A stretch of DNA of 19,255 nt from Candidatus Magasanikiibacteriota bacterium (GTDB lineage Bacteria > Patescibacteriota > Patescibacteriia > Magasanikbacterales > 2-02-FULL-50-9b). Location of the stretch: contig JAPLWO010000086.1 in the NCBI GenBank assembly GCA_026396555.1, forward strand, positions 1-19,255. The letters run 5' to 3'. Both the position numbers and the translations under genes were made by a program. Positions 1 through 7,234 of the stretch are shown here, piece by piece. Every line of letters begins with the position of its first letter. The first letter of the stretch is position 1. The notes below the pieces were generated by a model. It searched no databases, was not told the DNA's origin, and saw only the letters and a program-made list of their open reading frames with translations.

Positions 1-56
1 TAGTTATAATATGTTCTATAAATCAATGGATATGTCAAGTGTGAATAATGTGTGAA

Positions 57-97
57 TTAAAAAAATACGCCGGCGTCCTGTTGTGCAGGATACCGGC
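57..97 (-). terminator. Rho-independent terminator of the first gene
   Basis: Read on the minus strand, GCCGG (97-93) pairs with CCGGC (73-69) and TCCTG (90-86) pairs with CAGGA (80-76), around a short loop. The stem is followed by TAT and a run of seven T (65-59). It lies just past the stop of the minus-strand gene ending at 117. To its left, 1-56 holds only AT-rich sequence in which I see no gene. Confidence 0.8.
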
Positions 98-116
98 AAG
101 TTCACAAACTCAATAA

Positions 117-845
117 TTACTTCGATCCACAAACCAACAGAAAACGCCATCGCGATGAACCAATAGAGTCCTGCCTGAAGAAATCAAAATTGACCCCACG
201 CGGTGAATACTTTTCTTGGACGTTGTCGATAACTGGCGTGCGAACACTCTCCCCAGAATCCTCAGCTCTGCGATATCTCATATCCAATGCCGCGACCGGA
301 TAGCAAATCCTCGACTGAACCATATATCGAAACCATGCAATCAATTCGTATGGATCCGCATTGCGAATTACGCGCTCAGATTCGAGATCCTTGACGGCGT
401 TTTTCAGCGCTTCATGATTCTCAAAATCTCGACGGTACTCTGCAATAACGAGCGTCACATGTGCTGGCCGAGTCGGATCTTGTGGAAAATTCTTGGAGGT
501 AAGTCCAAATTCCGTAAAACGAGCGTGTCCTCCGCCAATAATAAGTTCAGCTTGATCTTCAAGCGCTCTAACTCGATCGACTGTCAATGAAATCCGCTCT
601 GAAAATCCATACCAAGGTTTGGGTTTTTTCACCTCAACTTTCGCTGGCTTTTGGGTCCGCCGCGAAATTACCATGCGCACGATTTCCTCACGCAATTCCT
701 GACCCTCTGTGCTCGTGTCGCCGAGTGGATAGAGTTCATCAAAACCCACACCACGCTTCGACGCCTCATCGAGCAAAAATTCTACAAACGCCGCTGTCCA
801 AAATGCTCCACTGACGATCTGTTTCTTGGTTCTCTGTGCTGTCAT
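117..845 (-). CDS. Unrecognised protein, 242 aa
   Basis: I do not recognise a family or a catalytic motif. The protein is soluble-looking, with no signal peptide and no membrane segment, and is rich in charged residues. A basic proline/lysine stretch sits near residues 70-80, followed by a mixed alpha/beta-looking middle. The C-terminal end is aromatic and hydrophobic (RWRFLLVCGSK). The start is chosen at ATG 845 because GGAGGA lies four bases upstream (GGAGGACATC then ATG). A longer reading from GTG at 920 adds 25 residues but has no such site. The gene has its own promoter (945-973), a leader of about 93 nt and a terminator (57-97), so it is a single-gene unit. Its strong SD sets it apart from most genes here and matches the genes at 5445 and 18483. 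It could be a lineage-specific gene or a recent arrival. Confidence 0.8.
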   Translation of the reverse strand: MTAQRTKKQIVSGAFWTAAFVEFLLDEASKRGVGFDELYPLGDTSTEGQELREEIVRMVISRRTQKPAKVEVKKPKPWYGFSERISLTVDRVRALEDQAELIIGGGHARFTEFGLTSKNFPQDPTRPAHVTLVIAEYRRDFENHEALKNAVKDLESERVIRNADPYELIAWFRYMVQSRICYPVAALDMRYRRAEDSGESVRTPVIDNVQEKYSPRGVNFDFFRQDSIGSSRWRFLLVCGSK

Positions 846-849
846 GATG

Positions 850-855
850 TCCTCC
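850..855 (-). promoter_or_regulatory. Strong Shine-Dalgarno site deciding the start at 845
   Basis: The minus strand reads GGAGGA, then CATC, then ATG. This favours ATG 845 over the upstream GTG at 920 and the ATG at 857, which overlaps the site itself. Confidence 0.8.
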
Positions 856-944
856 ATACATAAAGCTGCCTCACCATCCACACCACCGTGGTACGAATAG
901 TTACTACGCTTTCTACTCACTCATTCGAGCGGCAGCTATTTACA

Positions 945-973
945 CTTATATCACCGGACCCTGATCTCGTCAA
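945..973 (-). promoter_or_regulatory. Promoter of the 117-845 gene
   Basis: The minus strand has TTGACG (973-968), a 17-bp spacer and TATAAG (950-945). TG one base before the -10 gives an extended -10. Transcription should start near 938, leaving a leader of about 93 nt. Confidence 0.75.
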
Positions 974-1000
974 TCCGTTCATCGAATTCCAGACATAATA

Positions 1001-1027
1001 AAAAACAGCACCCGCGAGAGGGTGCTT
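1001..1027 (-). terminator. Terminator of the ABC-GST operon
   Basis: AGCACCC (1007-1013) and GGGTGCT (1020-1026) form a 7-bp stem with a GCGAGA loop. On the minus strand it is followed by G and six T. It lies right after the stop of the GST-like gene. Confidence 0.85.
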
Positions 1028-1035
1028 GTTTTAAA

Positions 1036-1629
1036 TTATGCCTGTAACTTGACCAATGCAGGTCGCGCCATAACAGCCGTGAGCCACGCATGCAGCGCTG
1101 GATATATCGTCAAATCAACACCAACAAATTCCGCACGCGCAACAACCGATGCTGCAGTTAAATCTGCAACCGTAAATCGTCCTGCAACCAAAAATTCTTT
1201 TCCTTCGAGCGCTGCATTTAAAATACCCAGCCATTTTGGTAATTCTTCATGCGCCGCAATTGTCGCTTCTGAATCTGGCGTGTTGCGCCATTTTTGTAAA
1301 AACAAAGTTGAGAAAGGGTGATATAAATGAATCACTGACCACAAGCTCCACTGATTCACGAGTGCGCGTTCCTCAACTGTTGCGCCGCCGAACTGTGGCG
1401 CATATTTTTCAACCAAGTAATTCATGATCGCAACTGATTCCCACAACACAAAATCTCCGTCAACTAATGTTGGAACTTTTCCATTTGGATTGAGCGCCAT
1501 GTACTCCGGTGATTTGTGCTCGCCTTTTCCCATGTCAACGTTCACATTTTCATATTCAATTCCCGCTTCTTCTAAAAGCCACATGCAGCGAGAAGCACTT
1601 GATTGTTTTGGACCGTAAATCTTAATCAT
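1036..1629 (-). CDS. Glutathione S-transferase-like protein
   Basis: A cytosolic GST-fold protein of 197 aa, close to the usual family length. The N-terminal thioredoxin-fold half (about 1-80) carries the motif NPNGKVPTL with the cis-proline at P53, then E64-S65, which in this family bind the glutathione gamma-glutamyl group. Serines 10-11 and Cys15 are near the place of the catalytic Ser/Cys in bacterial GSTs. The all-helical C-terminal half has FTVADL, the N-capping box of helix 6. The substrate cannot be told. It is the last gene of an operon with the ABC exporter, 23 bp after the permease stop, and has a clear terminator. The upstream region is A-rich with no good SD. A GST is odd in a reduced genome expected to lack glutathione synthesis, so it may use another thiol or host-derived glutathione. 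Confidence 0.9.
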   Translation of the reverse strand: MIKIYGPKQSSASRCMWLLEEAGIEYENVNVDMGKGEHKSPEYMALNPNGKVPTLVDGDFVLWESVAIMNYLVEKYAPQFGGATVEERALVNQWSLWSVIHLYHPFSTLFLQKWRNTPDSEATIAAHEELPKWLGILNAALEGKEFLVAGRFTVADLTAASVVARAEFVGVDLTIYPALHAWLTAVMARPALVKLQA

Positions 1630-1652
1630 ATTTTTATTATTTTTTTCTTAAA

Positions 1653-2414
1653 TTAAACTCGCAAATTTTTCCGCGTCACAACTTGCATGATACCAAACAA
1701 CACCACACTCATGCCAACAACTACTCCAAGCGAAACGATCGGATTTGTATCGCTATATCCCGTCACCGCATATCGCAACAAATTAATGTTGTGATGAATT
1801 GGATTAAATTGACTAATCGTTGCCCATGGCGCAGGCAACGTTGCAATCGGAAAAAATACGCCTGCCAAAAAAATCATTGGCTGCATAATAAATGTTGTCA
1901 TGAACGTCAGCGCCTCAAAATTTTTCGCCCAAAATCCAAACGTCACACCGAGCATACCAAATTCCAAACCCGTCAAAACAAGCGCGAGAATCAAATACAC
2001 AAAACTATGAATGCCGAGTCCTGGAATAAACCACGCGGTCGCCAAAATCGCGACGACCAATGTAAAAAGTCCACGCGTCAGCGCAGCACACGCGTACGCA
2101 ATCCCAACTTTCCACGCTTTAATCGGCACAAGCTGCAGATCAATAATATTTCCAACATTTTTCGCGATAATTAACGCAAATGACGGATTTGAAAAACTAC
2201 TATTCACCATCATCATCCCGAGCAACCCTACATATACAAACGTTATATATGGAAGCGCGTGCGGCCCCTCGCCAATTGTCCGACTGCCCGCAACAACTCC
2301 AAACACTCCTAAATACATCAGCACAGAAACAAGCGGACTAAAAACTGTGTCAAGCAATATTTTCTGAAACCGTTTTACTTCGCGCGCATACAGCGCCCAC
2401 ATTCCCGTCATCAT
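1653..2414 (-). CDS. ABC-2 type exporter permease
   Basis: A 253-aa membrane protein of the ABC-2 (DrrB/NodJ-like) family. It forms the membrane channel partner of the ATPase encoded just upstream. About six hydrophobic segments are visible, including residues near 26-48, 59-80, 107-130, 138-160 and 170-190 and the C-terminal one near 225-243. The segment FNPIHHNINLLRYAVTG near residues 200-220 is the typical conserved stretch of drug/polysaccharide ABC-2 permeases. Its ATG overlaps the ATPase stop codon as ATGA, which implies translational coupling and equal expression. The substrate is unknown; lipid-linked glycans, lipids or drugs are all known for this family. Confidence 0.93.
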   Translation of the reverse strand: MMTGMWALYAREVKRFQKILLDTVFSPLVSVLMYLGVFGVVAGSRTIGEGPHALPYITFVYVGLLGMMMVNSSFSNPSFALIIAKNVGNIIDLQLVPIKAWKVGIAYACAALTRGLFTLVVAILATAWFIPGLGIHSFVYLILALVLTGLEFGMLGVTFGFWAKNFEALTFMTTFIMQPMIFLAGVFFPIATLPAPWATISQFNPIHHNINLLRYAVTGYSDTNPIVSLGVVVGMSVVLFGIMQVVTRKNLRV

Positions 2415-3316
2415 ACGCCACTGTTGGTTAATTTCAGAAACACGTCTTCGAGCGATGCAGCTTCTGAACGAATTGATTTTAAATTGTCGCCGTAATGCGC
2501 CGTTAATTTCGCCATATCTTCGCCAAGCGCAGTCATCGGATATTCATACGCATTCCCTGTTTCTTGAACGCCCGCTAAATGTGTGGCGGATCGATCAAAC
2601 AATTCGAAGTGAATAATATTTTTCGAAAATTCTTGCTGAATATCTTTTAGATTTCCATCTTTAATAACTTTTCCATGATCAATAAGTGTAATCGACTCAC
2701 ACAAATTTTCTGCTTCTTCCAAATAATGTGTGGTAAATAAAATGGTCGTACCTTCTGCATTCAACCGTCGAACCATTGCCCAAATTTTTTGTCGAAGCGA
2801 CACATCAACGCCGGCTGTCGGCTCATCGAGAATTAAAAATTTCGGTCGATGCAAAATTGCTTTCGCAATCATGAGCCGTCGCTTCATACCGCCCGATAAA
2901 AATCGTGCGCGCTCATGCATTTTATCTTCCAAATCTAGCTCACGCAAAACTTCGCGAATGCGAACGCGTCGATCTGCTTCTGACACGCCGTACATCCCGC
3001 TAAAATAATACAAAACTTCCTCAACAGTAAATGCAACTTCCGCCACAATCTCTTGCGGAACAATTCCCAACAATTTTTTCGCTGCTTCAGTTTCCGCAAC
3101 AACATCAACGCCTAAAATACTAATCGTCCCTGATGTTGGTTTTAAAATTCCACTGATCATACTAATCAGCGTTGATTTTCCGGCGCCGTTCGGCCCAAGC
3201 AGTCCATGAATTTTTCCTTCTTCGATTGTAATTGAAACATTATCAACCGCTGTAAAAATTCCCTTCTTCGGAGTTTCAAATGTTTTAGTAACGCCTGTGA
3301 TTGTTAATGATTGCAT
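2411..3316 (-). CDS. ABC transporter ATPase (DrrA-like)
   Basis: A 301-aa cytosolic ATPase that powers the ABC-2 permease. Walker A GPNGAGKS is at 41-48, the signature LSGGMKRR at 140-147, Walker B LILDEP at 161-166 with AGVD following, and the H-loop histidine at 197 (TTHYLEEAE). After about residue 220 comes the extra C-terminal domain of the CcmA/DrrA type. All catalytic residues are present, so it should be active. It is the first gene of a three-gene operon driven by the promoter at 3339-3367. The leader would be only about 16 nt, without a clear SD. Confidence 0.95.
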   Translation of the reverse strand: MQSLTITGVTKTFETPKKGIFTAVDNVSITIEEGKIHGLLGPNGAGKSTLISMISGILKPTSGTISILGVDVVAETEAAKKLLGIVPQEIVAEVAFTVEEVLYYFSGMYGVSEADRRVRIREVLRELDLEDKMHERARFLSGGMKRRLMIAKAILHRPKFLILDEPTAGVDVSLRQKIWAMVRRLNAEGTTILFTTHYLEEAENLCESITLIDHGKVIKDGNLKDIQQEFSKNIIHFELFDRSATHLAGVQETGNAYEYPMTALGEDMAKLTAHYGDNLKSIRSEAASLEDVFLKLTNSGV

Positions 3317-3338
3317 GTAAGTTCACGTTAAGAAATTC

Positions 3339-3367
3339 AATATATCGCGCCACCCATATTTAATCAA
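3339..3367 (-). promoter_or_regulatory. Promoter of the ABC-GST operon
   Basis: The minus strand has TTGATT (3367-3362), a 17-bp spacer and TATATT (3344-3339). Transcription should start near 3332, 16 nt before the ATPase start codon. Confidence 0.75.
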
Positions 3368-3387
3368 GATCACAGCGCGATGAATTT

Positions 3388-3418
3388 AAAACTCCCGAGC
3401 TTGTGGCCCGGGAGTTTA
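3388..3418 (-). terminator. Terminator of the DEAD-box helicase gene
   Basis: AAACTCCCG (3389-3397) pairs perfectly with CGGGAGTTT (3409-3417). The minus-strand tail is TTTAAATTC, a modest T tract. It lies directly after the helicase stop and before the ABC operon promoter. Confidence 0.75.
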
Positions 3419-3425
3419 TATTTTA

Positions 3426-4859
3426 TTACATGATTGTACGTTTCTGTCGGCTTGGTCCGCCACTCATTTTAAATCCAGTGCCGCGTCCGCGTCGAGCGAA
3501 ACTTGGGCCTGGCGCGCGTGGACCTGGAGTATATTGTGGTGCAGCTGCTTGAGGCTGCTGTTCAGTCGCTCCACCTCGATCATTTCGATATGCAGGTCGT
3601 GCTTGTGGTGCTGAGTTGCGACGATCGCCGTAACTTTGCTGACGTGGATTATTTCCACGAGCTTGGTATGGACGACGTCCGCCGCCACCGTTGCCTGAGC
3701 CGCCTTCATATCCGCCTGAAACTGCAACAGATAATTCTGGTACATGTGTAATTGGCAATGGCATACGAATCAAACGTTCGATTGAGCGAACATCTTGTTT
3801 CTGATCTGGAGTTGCAAATGAAATTGCGCGTCCTTTTTGTCCCGCGCGGCCCGTACGACCGATGCGATGAACGTAATCTTCTGATGAATCTGGTAAATCA
3901 AAGTTCAAAACCAATTCAATTCCCTTCACATCAATACCACGCGCTGCAATATCTGTTGCAACAAGCACGCGATATTTTCCACGCTTGAAACCTTCGAGCG
4001 CTTCGCGACGCTGAGAAAGTGAGCGATCTGAATGAATTTCTGCTGCAGGAAAACCTGCGTCACGAAGCATGCGAGTCATGCGATTTGCGCCATGTTTGGT
4101 GCGTGAAAACACAAGTACTGAACCGGTGATTTCGCCCAAGATTTTTTCGAGCAGTTTATGTTTATCATCTTTGCGTACAAAAACTAATTCTTGTACCACG
4201 CGATCTGCAGTTGTTCCTTGCTGAACAACTTCAACGCGAACTGGCAATTCCATATATTTTGCCGCGAGTTTCATGATGTCTGGTGGCATGGTTGCTGAAA
4301 ACAACATGGTCTGACGTTGTGGAGGAAGTGCGGCGAAAATTTTGTTAATCGCTGGCATGAAACCCATGTCAAACATGCGATCAGCTTCATCGAGCACAAT
4401 AATTTCAACATCTTTAATTGAAATGGTGCGCTGCTGCATATGATCGAGCAAACGACCTGGAGTTGCAACAATCACACGTGGGTTCTGGCGAAGTTTTTGA
4501 ATCTGCATGTGCATTGATGAACCACCCATCAACACAACTGAACGAATATTCATCGTTCGGCCGATTTGCTGAATTGTTTCTTCAATCTGCACCGCGAGTT
4601 CACGTGTTGGCGCCACAATAAGAGCACGGCCACGAACCTGCTGGAGACGTTGTAAAATTGGAATGGTAAACGCAAGCGTTTTACCGGTACCTGTTTGCGC
4701 GATACCAACGATATCCTTGCCAGTCACCGCGATTGGAATCGCTTGGATCTGAATTGGAGTCGGGACTGTAAATTTCGCACGATCTAAAATTTGCATCAAG
4801 GCCGGCGCAATGCCGAGTCCATTAAAAGATGCTTGTTCTGCATTTGTAATATCTGTCAT
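3426..4859 (-). CDS. DEAD-box ATP-dependent RNA helicase
   Basis: A 477-aa RNA helicase that unwinds structured RNA, likely in ribosome assembly or mRNA turnover. The motifs are complete: Q motif with PTPIQ near 33-37, motif I AQTGTGKT at 54-61, PTRELA at 84-89, TPGR at 133-136, DEAD at 157-160, SAT at 188-190, then ATDIAARGID and HRIGRTGRAG. A low-complexity tail of about 100 residues, rich in Gly, Arg, Gln and Pro, follows and ends in RQKRTIM. Such tails bind RNA in RhlE/CsdA-like proteins. The start is ATG 4859, because the next upstream in-frame start, TTG 4934, falls inside the -10 box. The predicted leader is about 68 nt and contains a hairpin, unlike the leaderless neighbours. The gene diverges from msrB. 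Confidence 0.95.
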   Translation of the reverse strand: MTDITNAEQASFNGLGIAPALMQILDRAKFTVPTPIQIQAIPIAVTGKDIVGIAQTGTGKTLAFTIPILQRLQQVRGRALIVAPTRELAVQIEETIQQIGRTMNIRSVVLMGGSSMHMQIQKLRQNPRVIVATPGRLLDHMQQRTISIKDVEIIVLDEADRMFDMGFMPAINKIFAALPPQRQTMLFSATMPPDIMKLAAKYMELPVRVEVVQQGTTADRVVQELVFVRKDDKHKLLEKILGEITGSVLVFSRTKHGANRMTRMLRDAGFPAAEIHSDRSLSQRREALEGFKRGKYRVLVATDIAARGIDVKGIELVLNFDLPDSSEDYVHRIGRTGRAGQKGRAISFATPDQKQDVRSIERLIRMPLPITHVPELSVAVSGGYEGGSGNGGGGRRPYQARGNNPRQQSYGDRRNSAPQARPAYRNDRGGATEQQPQAAAPQYTPGPRAPGPSFARRGRGTGFKMSGGPSRQKRTIM

Positions 4860-4869
4860 ATGTTGTGTT

Positions 4870-4886
4870 AGTGACCCGCCGTCACT
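4870..4886 (-). promoter_or_regulatory. Hairpin in the helicase 5' leader
   Basis: AGTGAC and GTCACT form a 6-bp stem with a five-base loop. It lies about 10 nt before the start codon, where it could hinder translation. Helicase autoregulation through a 5' leader is possible but is inference. Confidence 0.4.
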
Positions 4887-4933
4887 TAAGTCACAAGCAT
4901 GACAAAAAGGAAATCGAGTCTGTTTAAGATGCA

Positions 4934-4962
4934 AGGATACCAGAAAACTCGGATTTTGTCAA
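4934..4962 (-). promoter_or_regulatory. Promoter of the DEAD-box helicase
   Basis: The minus strand has TTGACA (4962-4957), a 17-bp spacer and TATCCT (4939-4934). TG upstream of the -10 gives an extended element. Its -35 overlaps the -35 of the divergent msrB promoter, offset by one base. Confidence 0.8.
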
Positions 4963-4984
4963 GCGTCACCCATCGTGGTATCTT
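4956..4984 (+). promoter_or_regulatory. Promoter of msrB
   Basis: TTGTCA (4956-4961), a 17-bp spacer and TATCTT (4979-4984). Transcription should start near 4991, about three bases before ATG 4994, so the mRNA should be leaderless or nearly so. Confidence 0.75.
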
Positions 4985-4993
4985 TATATGCAT

Positions 4994-5383
4994 ATGACAA
5001 ATGAAGAGTGGCACGAGAAACTGACCCCTGAGGAATTTCACGTCCTTCGGGAAAAAGGGACCGAGCGGCCGTTTAGCGGCGAGTATTGGGACTCGAAGGA
5101 TCTCGGTGTTTACTCTTGCCGCGCATGCGGCGCCGAGCTTTTTTCGTCTCATTCAAAGTTTGATGCACATTGCGGCTGGCCAAGTTTTTATGAAGCAATG
5201 CACAGTGATGCGGTAAACTATACCGACGATAATACGCTGGGCATGCACCGAATCGAGGTTACCTGTAAAAAGTGCGGTGGCCATTTAGGCCATTCTTTTC
5301 CTGACGGGCCTGAACCAACAGGCCAGCGATTTTGCATCAATTCTCTGTCACTTAAGTTCAAACCAGAGAGCGAAAAAAAATAG
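4994..5383 (+). CDS. msrB: Peptide methionine-(R)-S-oxide reductase
   Basis: A 129-aa enzyme that reduces methionine-R-sulfoxide in proteins, using thioredoxin or a similar reductant. The structural zinc site is complete, with cysteine pairs at 42/45 and 91/94. The catalytic cysteine is C114 in RFCINS. The resolving cysteine is C60 in HCGWPSF. Length is normal for a stand-alone MsrB without a fused MsrA. The start is set at ATG 4994, because ATG 4988 would lie upstream of the predicted transcription start. No signal peptide is visible, so it acts in the cytosol. It diverges from the helicase gene and shares the -35 region with it. Confidence 0.95.
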   Translation: MTNEEWHEKLTPEEFHVLREKGTERPFSGEYWDSKDLGVYSCRACGAELFSSHSKFDAHCGWPSFYEAMHSDAVNYTDDNTLGMHRIEVTCKKCGGHLGHSFPDGPEPTGQRFCINSLSLKFKPESEKK

Positions 5384-5444
5384 AGCCAAGGTACACACGC
5401 AGTCTGCGCATGCACCTCAGCCCGTTCGCCCTTCAATCAATACT

Positions 5445-6338
5445 TCAGAAATTACCAGTAACCGCGGCCCCAAATCCGCCCTGGCCATCAACGGTCGGCA
5501 CTACATGTGTCGGCCATTTTTGTTGTGCAGGATGTGCCGCTTCCCAACCAGCCCAGATTCCCATTCCAAGGCCAACTGCGCCCAACCCCAAGCCCGTGTA
5601 CCATTCAACCTGTGCTGATCCGTATTTGCTCTTGTATTTCAGGATGTCGTCCTGATTCGTAATCGCGATTTGATTCGCCGTGCGCGATCCATACATGCCG
5701 ATGATCATCATCGCACCACCGACTGCAAGTGCCGCAACAGCTGTTCCCGATTGCCAGGTCAACAAGCGATTTGCACGGAAACCGTCAGTTCCCGCGAGCG
5801 CTGGATTGTACTCGACTGTTGTCGTCGGCGCCACTGAGGGCTCAACGACAACGCCGGAACTCGCGTGCTCTGGCTTGAGAGGAACAATCTTTGGCTTCGG
5901 CACGGTCTCCTGAGTCTTCAAAATCGTAGGCAACGGCGGCATCAACTGCGGCAACGGCGCAAGCTGCTGCTCAATCAATGCCAAATGTTCATCCGCCTCT
6001 TTTGATCCTTGCGCCGTCGCATCCGGCAGTAGTTTGTATGTCTCGAACAGCTTCTTCGCATCTGCAAACATGCGCGCTTGCTCCTTGGCTCGTGCCGCAT
6101 TGAACAGCAGCGCCGGTCGACGCGACAATTTGTACGCTTCAAAAAACGCAACAGACGCTGCCTCGAATTCGTTCTTGTAAAACAGCTCTTTTGCCTGAAC
6201 CTTGAGCTGTTCGCTGCGCTTCATGTCTTGCACTGTCGGCTTGTATGCAGTCTCGTCGACGACAGGTTGCTGTGCGAAGACAGGGCTGGTCGCCACAAAA
6301 ACACTGAGCAAAACCAAACTCGCAATTTTCAGATTCAT
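5445..6338 (-). CDS. Exported TPR-containing protein of unknown function
   Basis: A 297-aa protein with a Sec signal peptide at residues 1-22 (cleavage near VFA-QQ). A TPR-like helical hairpin region lies at about 46-105 (FEAASVAFFEAYKLS, then LLFNAARAKEQAR). A proline-rich linker spans about 127-175, and two hydrophobic segments lie near 198-217 and 246-264, the second glycine-rich. This order recalls exported TPR proteins common in Myxococcota and related bacteria; I do not know its function. The strong SD (GGGAGGG, then CATC, then ATG) fixes the start. It has its own promoter at 6372-6400. The base composition and SD resemble the genes at 117 and 18483 rather than its neighbours. It converges on msrB, and I see no clear terminator in the 61-bp gap. 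Confidence 0.85.
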   Translation of the reverse strand: MNLKIASLVLLSVFVATSPVFAQQPVVDETAYKPTVQDMKRSEQLKVQAKELFYKNEFEAASVAFFEAYKLSRRPALLFNAARAKEQARMFADAKKLFETYKLLPDATAQGSKEADEHLALIEQQLAPLPQLMPPLPTILKTQETVPKPKIVPLKPEHASSGVVVEPSVAPTTTVEYNPALAGTDGFRANRLLTWQSGTAVAALAVGGAMMIIGMYGSRTANQIAITNQDDILKYKSKYGSAQVEWYTGLGLGAVGLGMGIWAGWEAAHPAQQKWPTHVVPTVDGQGGFGAAVTGNF

Positions 6339-6341
6339 GAT

Positions 6342-6348
6342 GCCCTCC
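6342..6348 (-). promoter_or_regulatory. Strong Shine-Dalgarno site of the TPR gene
   Basis: The minus strand has GGGAGGG four bases before ATG 6338. This is almost the same spacing and context as the site before ATG 845. Confidence 0.8.
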
Positions 6349-6371
6349 CAGCTGGTTGTAGGTCTGCTTCA

Positions 6372-6400
6372 CTTATAGCACGCAGCCGAAATTATTTCAA
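6372..6400 (-). promoter_or_regulatory. Promoter of the TPR gene
   Basis: The minus strand has TTGAAA (6400-6395), a 17-bp spacer and TATAAG (6377-6372), with a TG before the -10. The -35 lies inside the last codons of uppP. Confidence 0.7.
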
Positions 6401-7165
6401 GAGCCCGAACCCAAGAATCGCCAACGCCAAAATGACGCGATATAGACCGAACCACAAAAAAGTTCGACGCGATAACAGGCCAATAAAAATTTTAATAACG
6501 ATGAGCGCTGATAAAAATGCACCGAAAAAACCAACTGTAAGAATCTGAAATTCAGATGATGAAAAATGGTGCGACGATTTTATGAGATCAAGTCCGCTCG
6601 CTGCAAGCATAGTTGGAATTGCGAGCATGAAAGAAAATTCAACTGCAGCTTCGCGTGAAAGTCCCGCAAGTGAGCCGCCGATAATGGTTGCGGCAGAACG
6701 TGACACGCCCGGAATCATCGCCAATGTTTGAAAAAAACCAATACTTATAGATTGTGGAATTGTAATTTTTTCTATCGTTGTCGCATGACGTGGCTCGCGC
6801 CATAATAAATCAAATGCAATCAATACAAGACCGCCGATCAATAATGCGATCGTTGTTACAATCGCATTTCCTAACAAAAATTGCTTCACTAATTTATAAA
6901 CCGTGAGACCGATAATTCCTGTTGGAATAAACGCAATCACTAATTGTTTAAATAATTTCCAATTCGTTAAAATCCGACGTGCATATAAAACAATTGCAGC
7001 CAAAATTGCCCCGAGCTGAATAAAAATTTCAAATGTTTTTACAAACTCTGTTTGATCGATTCGTAAAAAATGTGCAACAAGCACCATGTGGCCTGTTGAA
7101 GAAATTGGTAAAAATTCTGTAATGCCTTCAACGATCGAAAGAATCAGCGCGTGTAAATATGTCAT
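6392..7165 (-). CDS. uppP: Undecaprenyl-diphosphate phosphatase
   Basis: A 257-aa integral membrane enzyme of the BacA/UppP family. It removes a phosphate from undecaprenyl diphosphate, recycling the lipid carrier of peptidoglycan and other surface glycans. The first active-site motif EGITEFLPISSTGHM is at 13-27, and the second, PGVSRSAATIIGG, is at 152-164 with Arg156. Several hydrophobic helices follow the family pattern. The start is set at ATG 7165. A start at ATG 7180 would lie in the -10 box, and the predicted transcription start is only about four bases before 7165. It diverges from the YibE/F gene. The only GalU of the window lies far away at 17473, but both serve envelope glycan synthesis. 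Confidence 0.95.
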   Translation of the reverse strand: MTYLHALILSIVEGITEFLPISSTGHMVLVAHFLRIDQTEFVKTFEIFIQLGAILAAIVLYARRILTNWKLFKQLVIAFIPTGIIGLTVYKLVKQFLLGNAIVTTIALLIGGLVLIAFDLLWREPRHATTIEKITIPQSISIGFFQTLAMIPGVSRSAATIIGGSLAGLSREAAVEFSFMLAIPTMLAASGLDLIKSSHHFSSSEFQILTVGFFGAFLSALIVIKIFIGLLSRRTFLWFGLYRVILALAILGFGLLK

Positions 7166-7175
7166 AGTGCTATCA

Positions 7176-7204
7176 AGCATACGCGTTCGCTATATGTTTG
7201 GCAA
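7176..7204 (-). promoter_or_regulatory. Promoter of uppP
   Basis: The minus strand has TTGCCA (7204-7199), a 17-bp spacer and TATGCT (7181-7176). The start near 7169 leaves about four bases before ATG 7165. Confidence 0.75.
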
Positions 7205-7226
7205 GAATTGGCTAAAAAGTTATACT
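7198..7226 (+). promoter_or_regulatory. Promoter of the YibE/F gene
   Basis: TTGGCA (7198-7203), a 17-bp spacer and TATACT (7221-7226). ATG 7235 follows after eight bases, so the mRNA should be leaderless. The -35 box overlaps the uppP -35 box on the other strand by five of six bases. Confidence 0.8.
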
Positions 7227-7234
7227 ACTTTTCT

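Noticed and set aside
1..40. Minus-strand promoter TTGACA at 38-33 reading out of the window
   Set aside because: The best -10-like boxes are 17 bp (AACATA, poor) or 21 bp (TATTAT, too far) away, and no gene is visible to the left.
4860..4934. Longer helicase start at TTG 4934
   Set aside because: The codon lies within the -10 box of the helicase promoter, so it would not be in the mRNA.
5384..5444. Terminator between msrB and the TPR gene
   Set aside because: Only a weak CGCA/TGCG pairing is present and there is no T run on either strand.
7208..7234. Longer YibE/F start at ATG 7208
   Set aside because: It lies in the spacer between the -35 and -10 boxes; ATG 7235 fits the leaderless start and gives a cleaner signal peptide.
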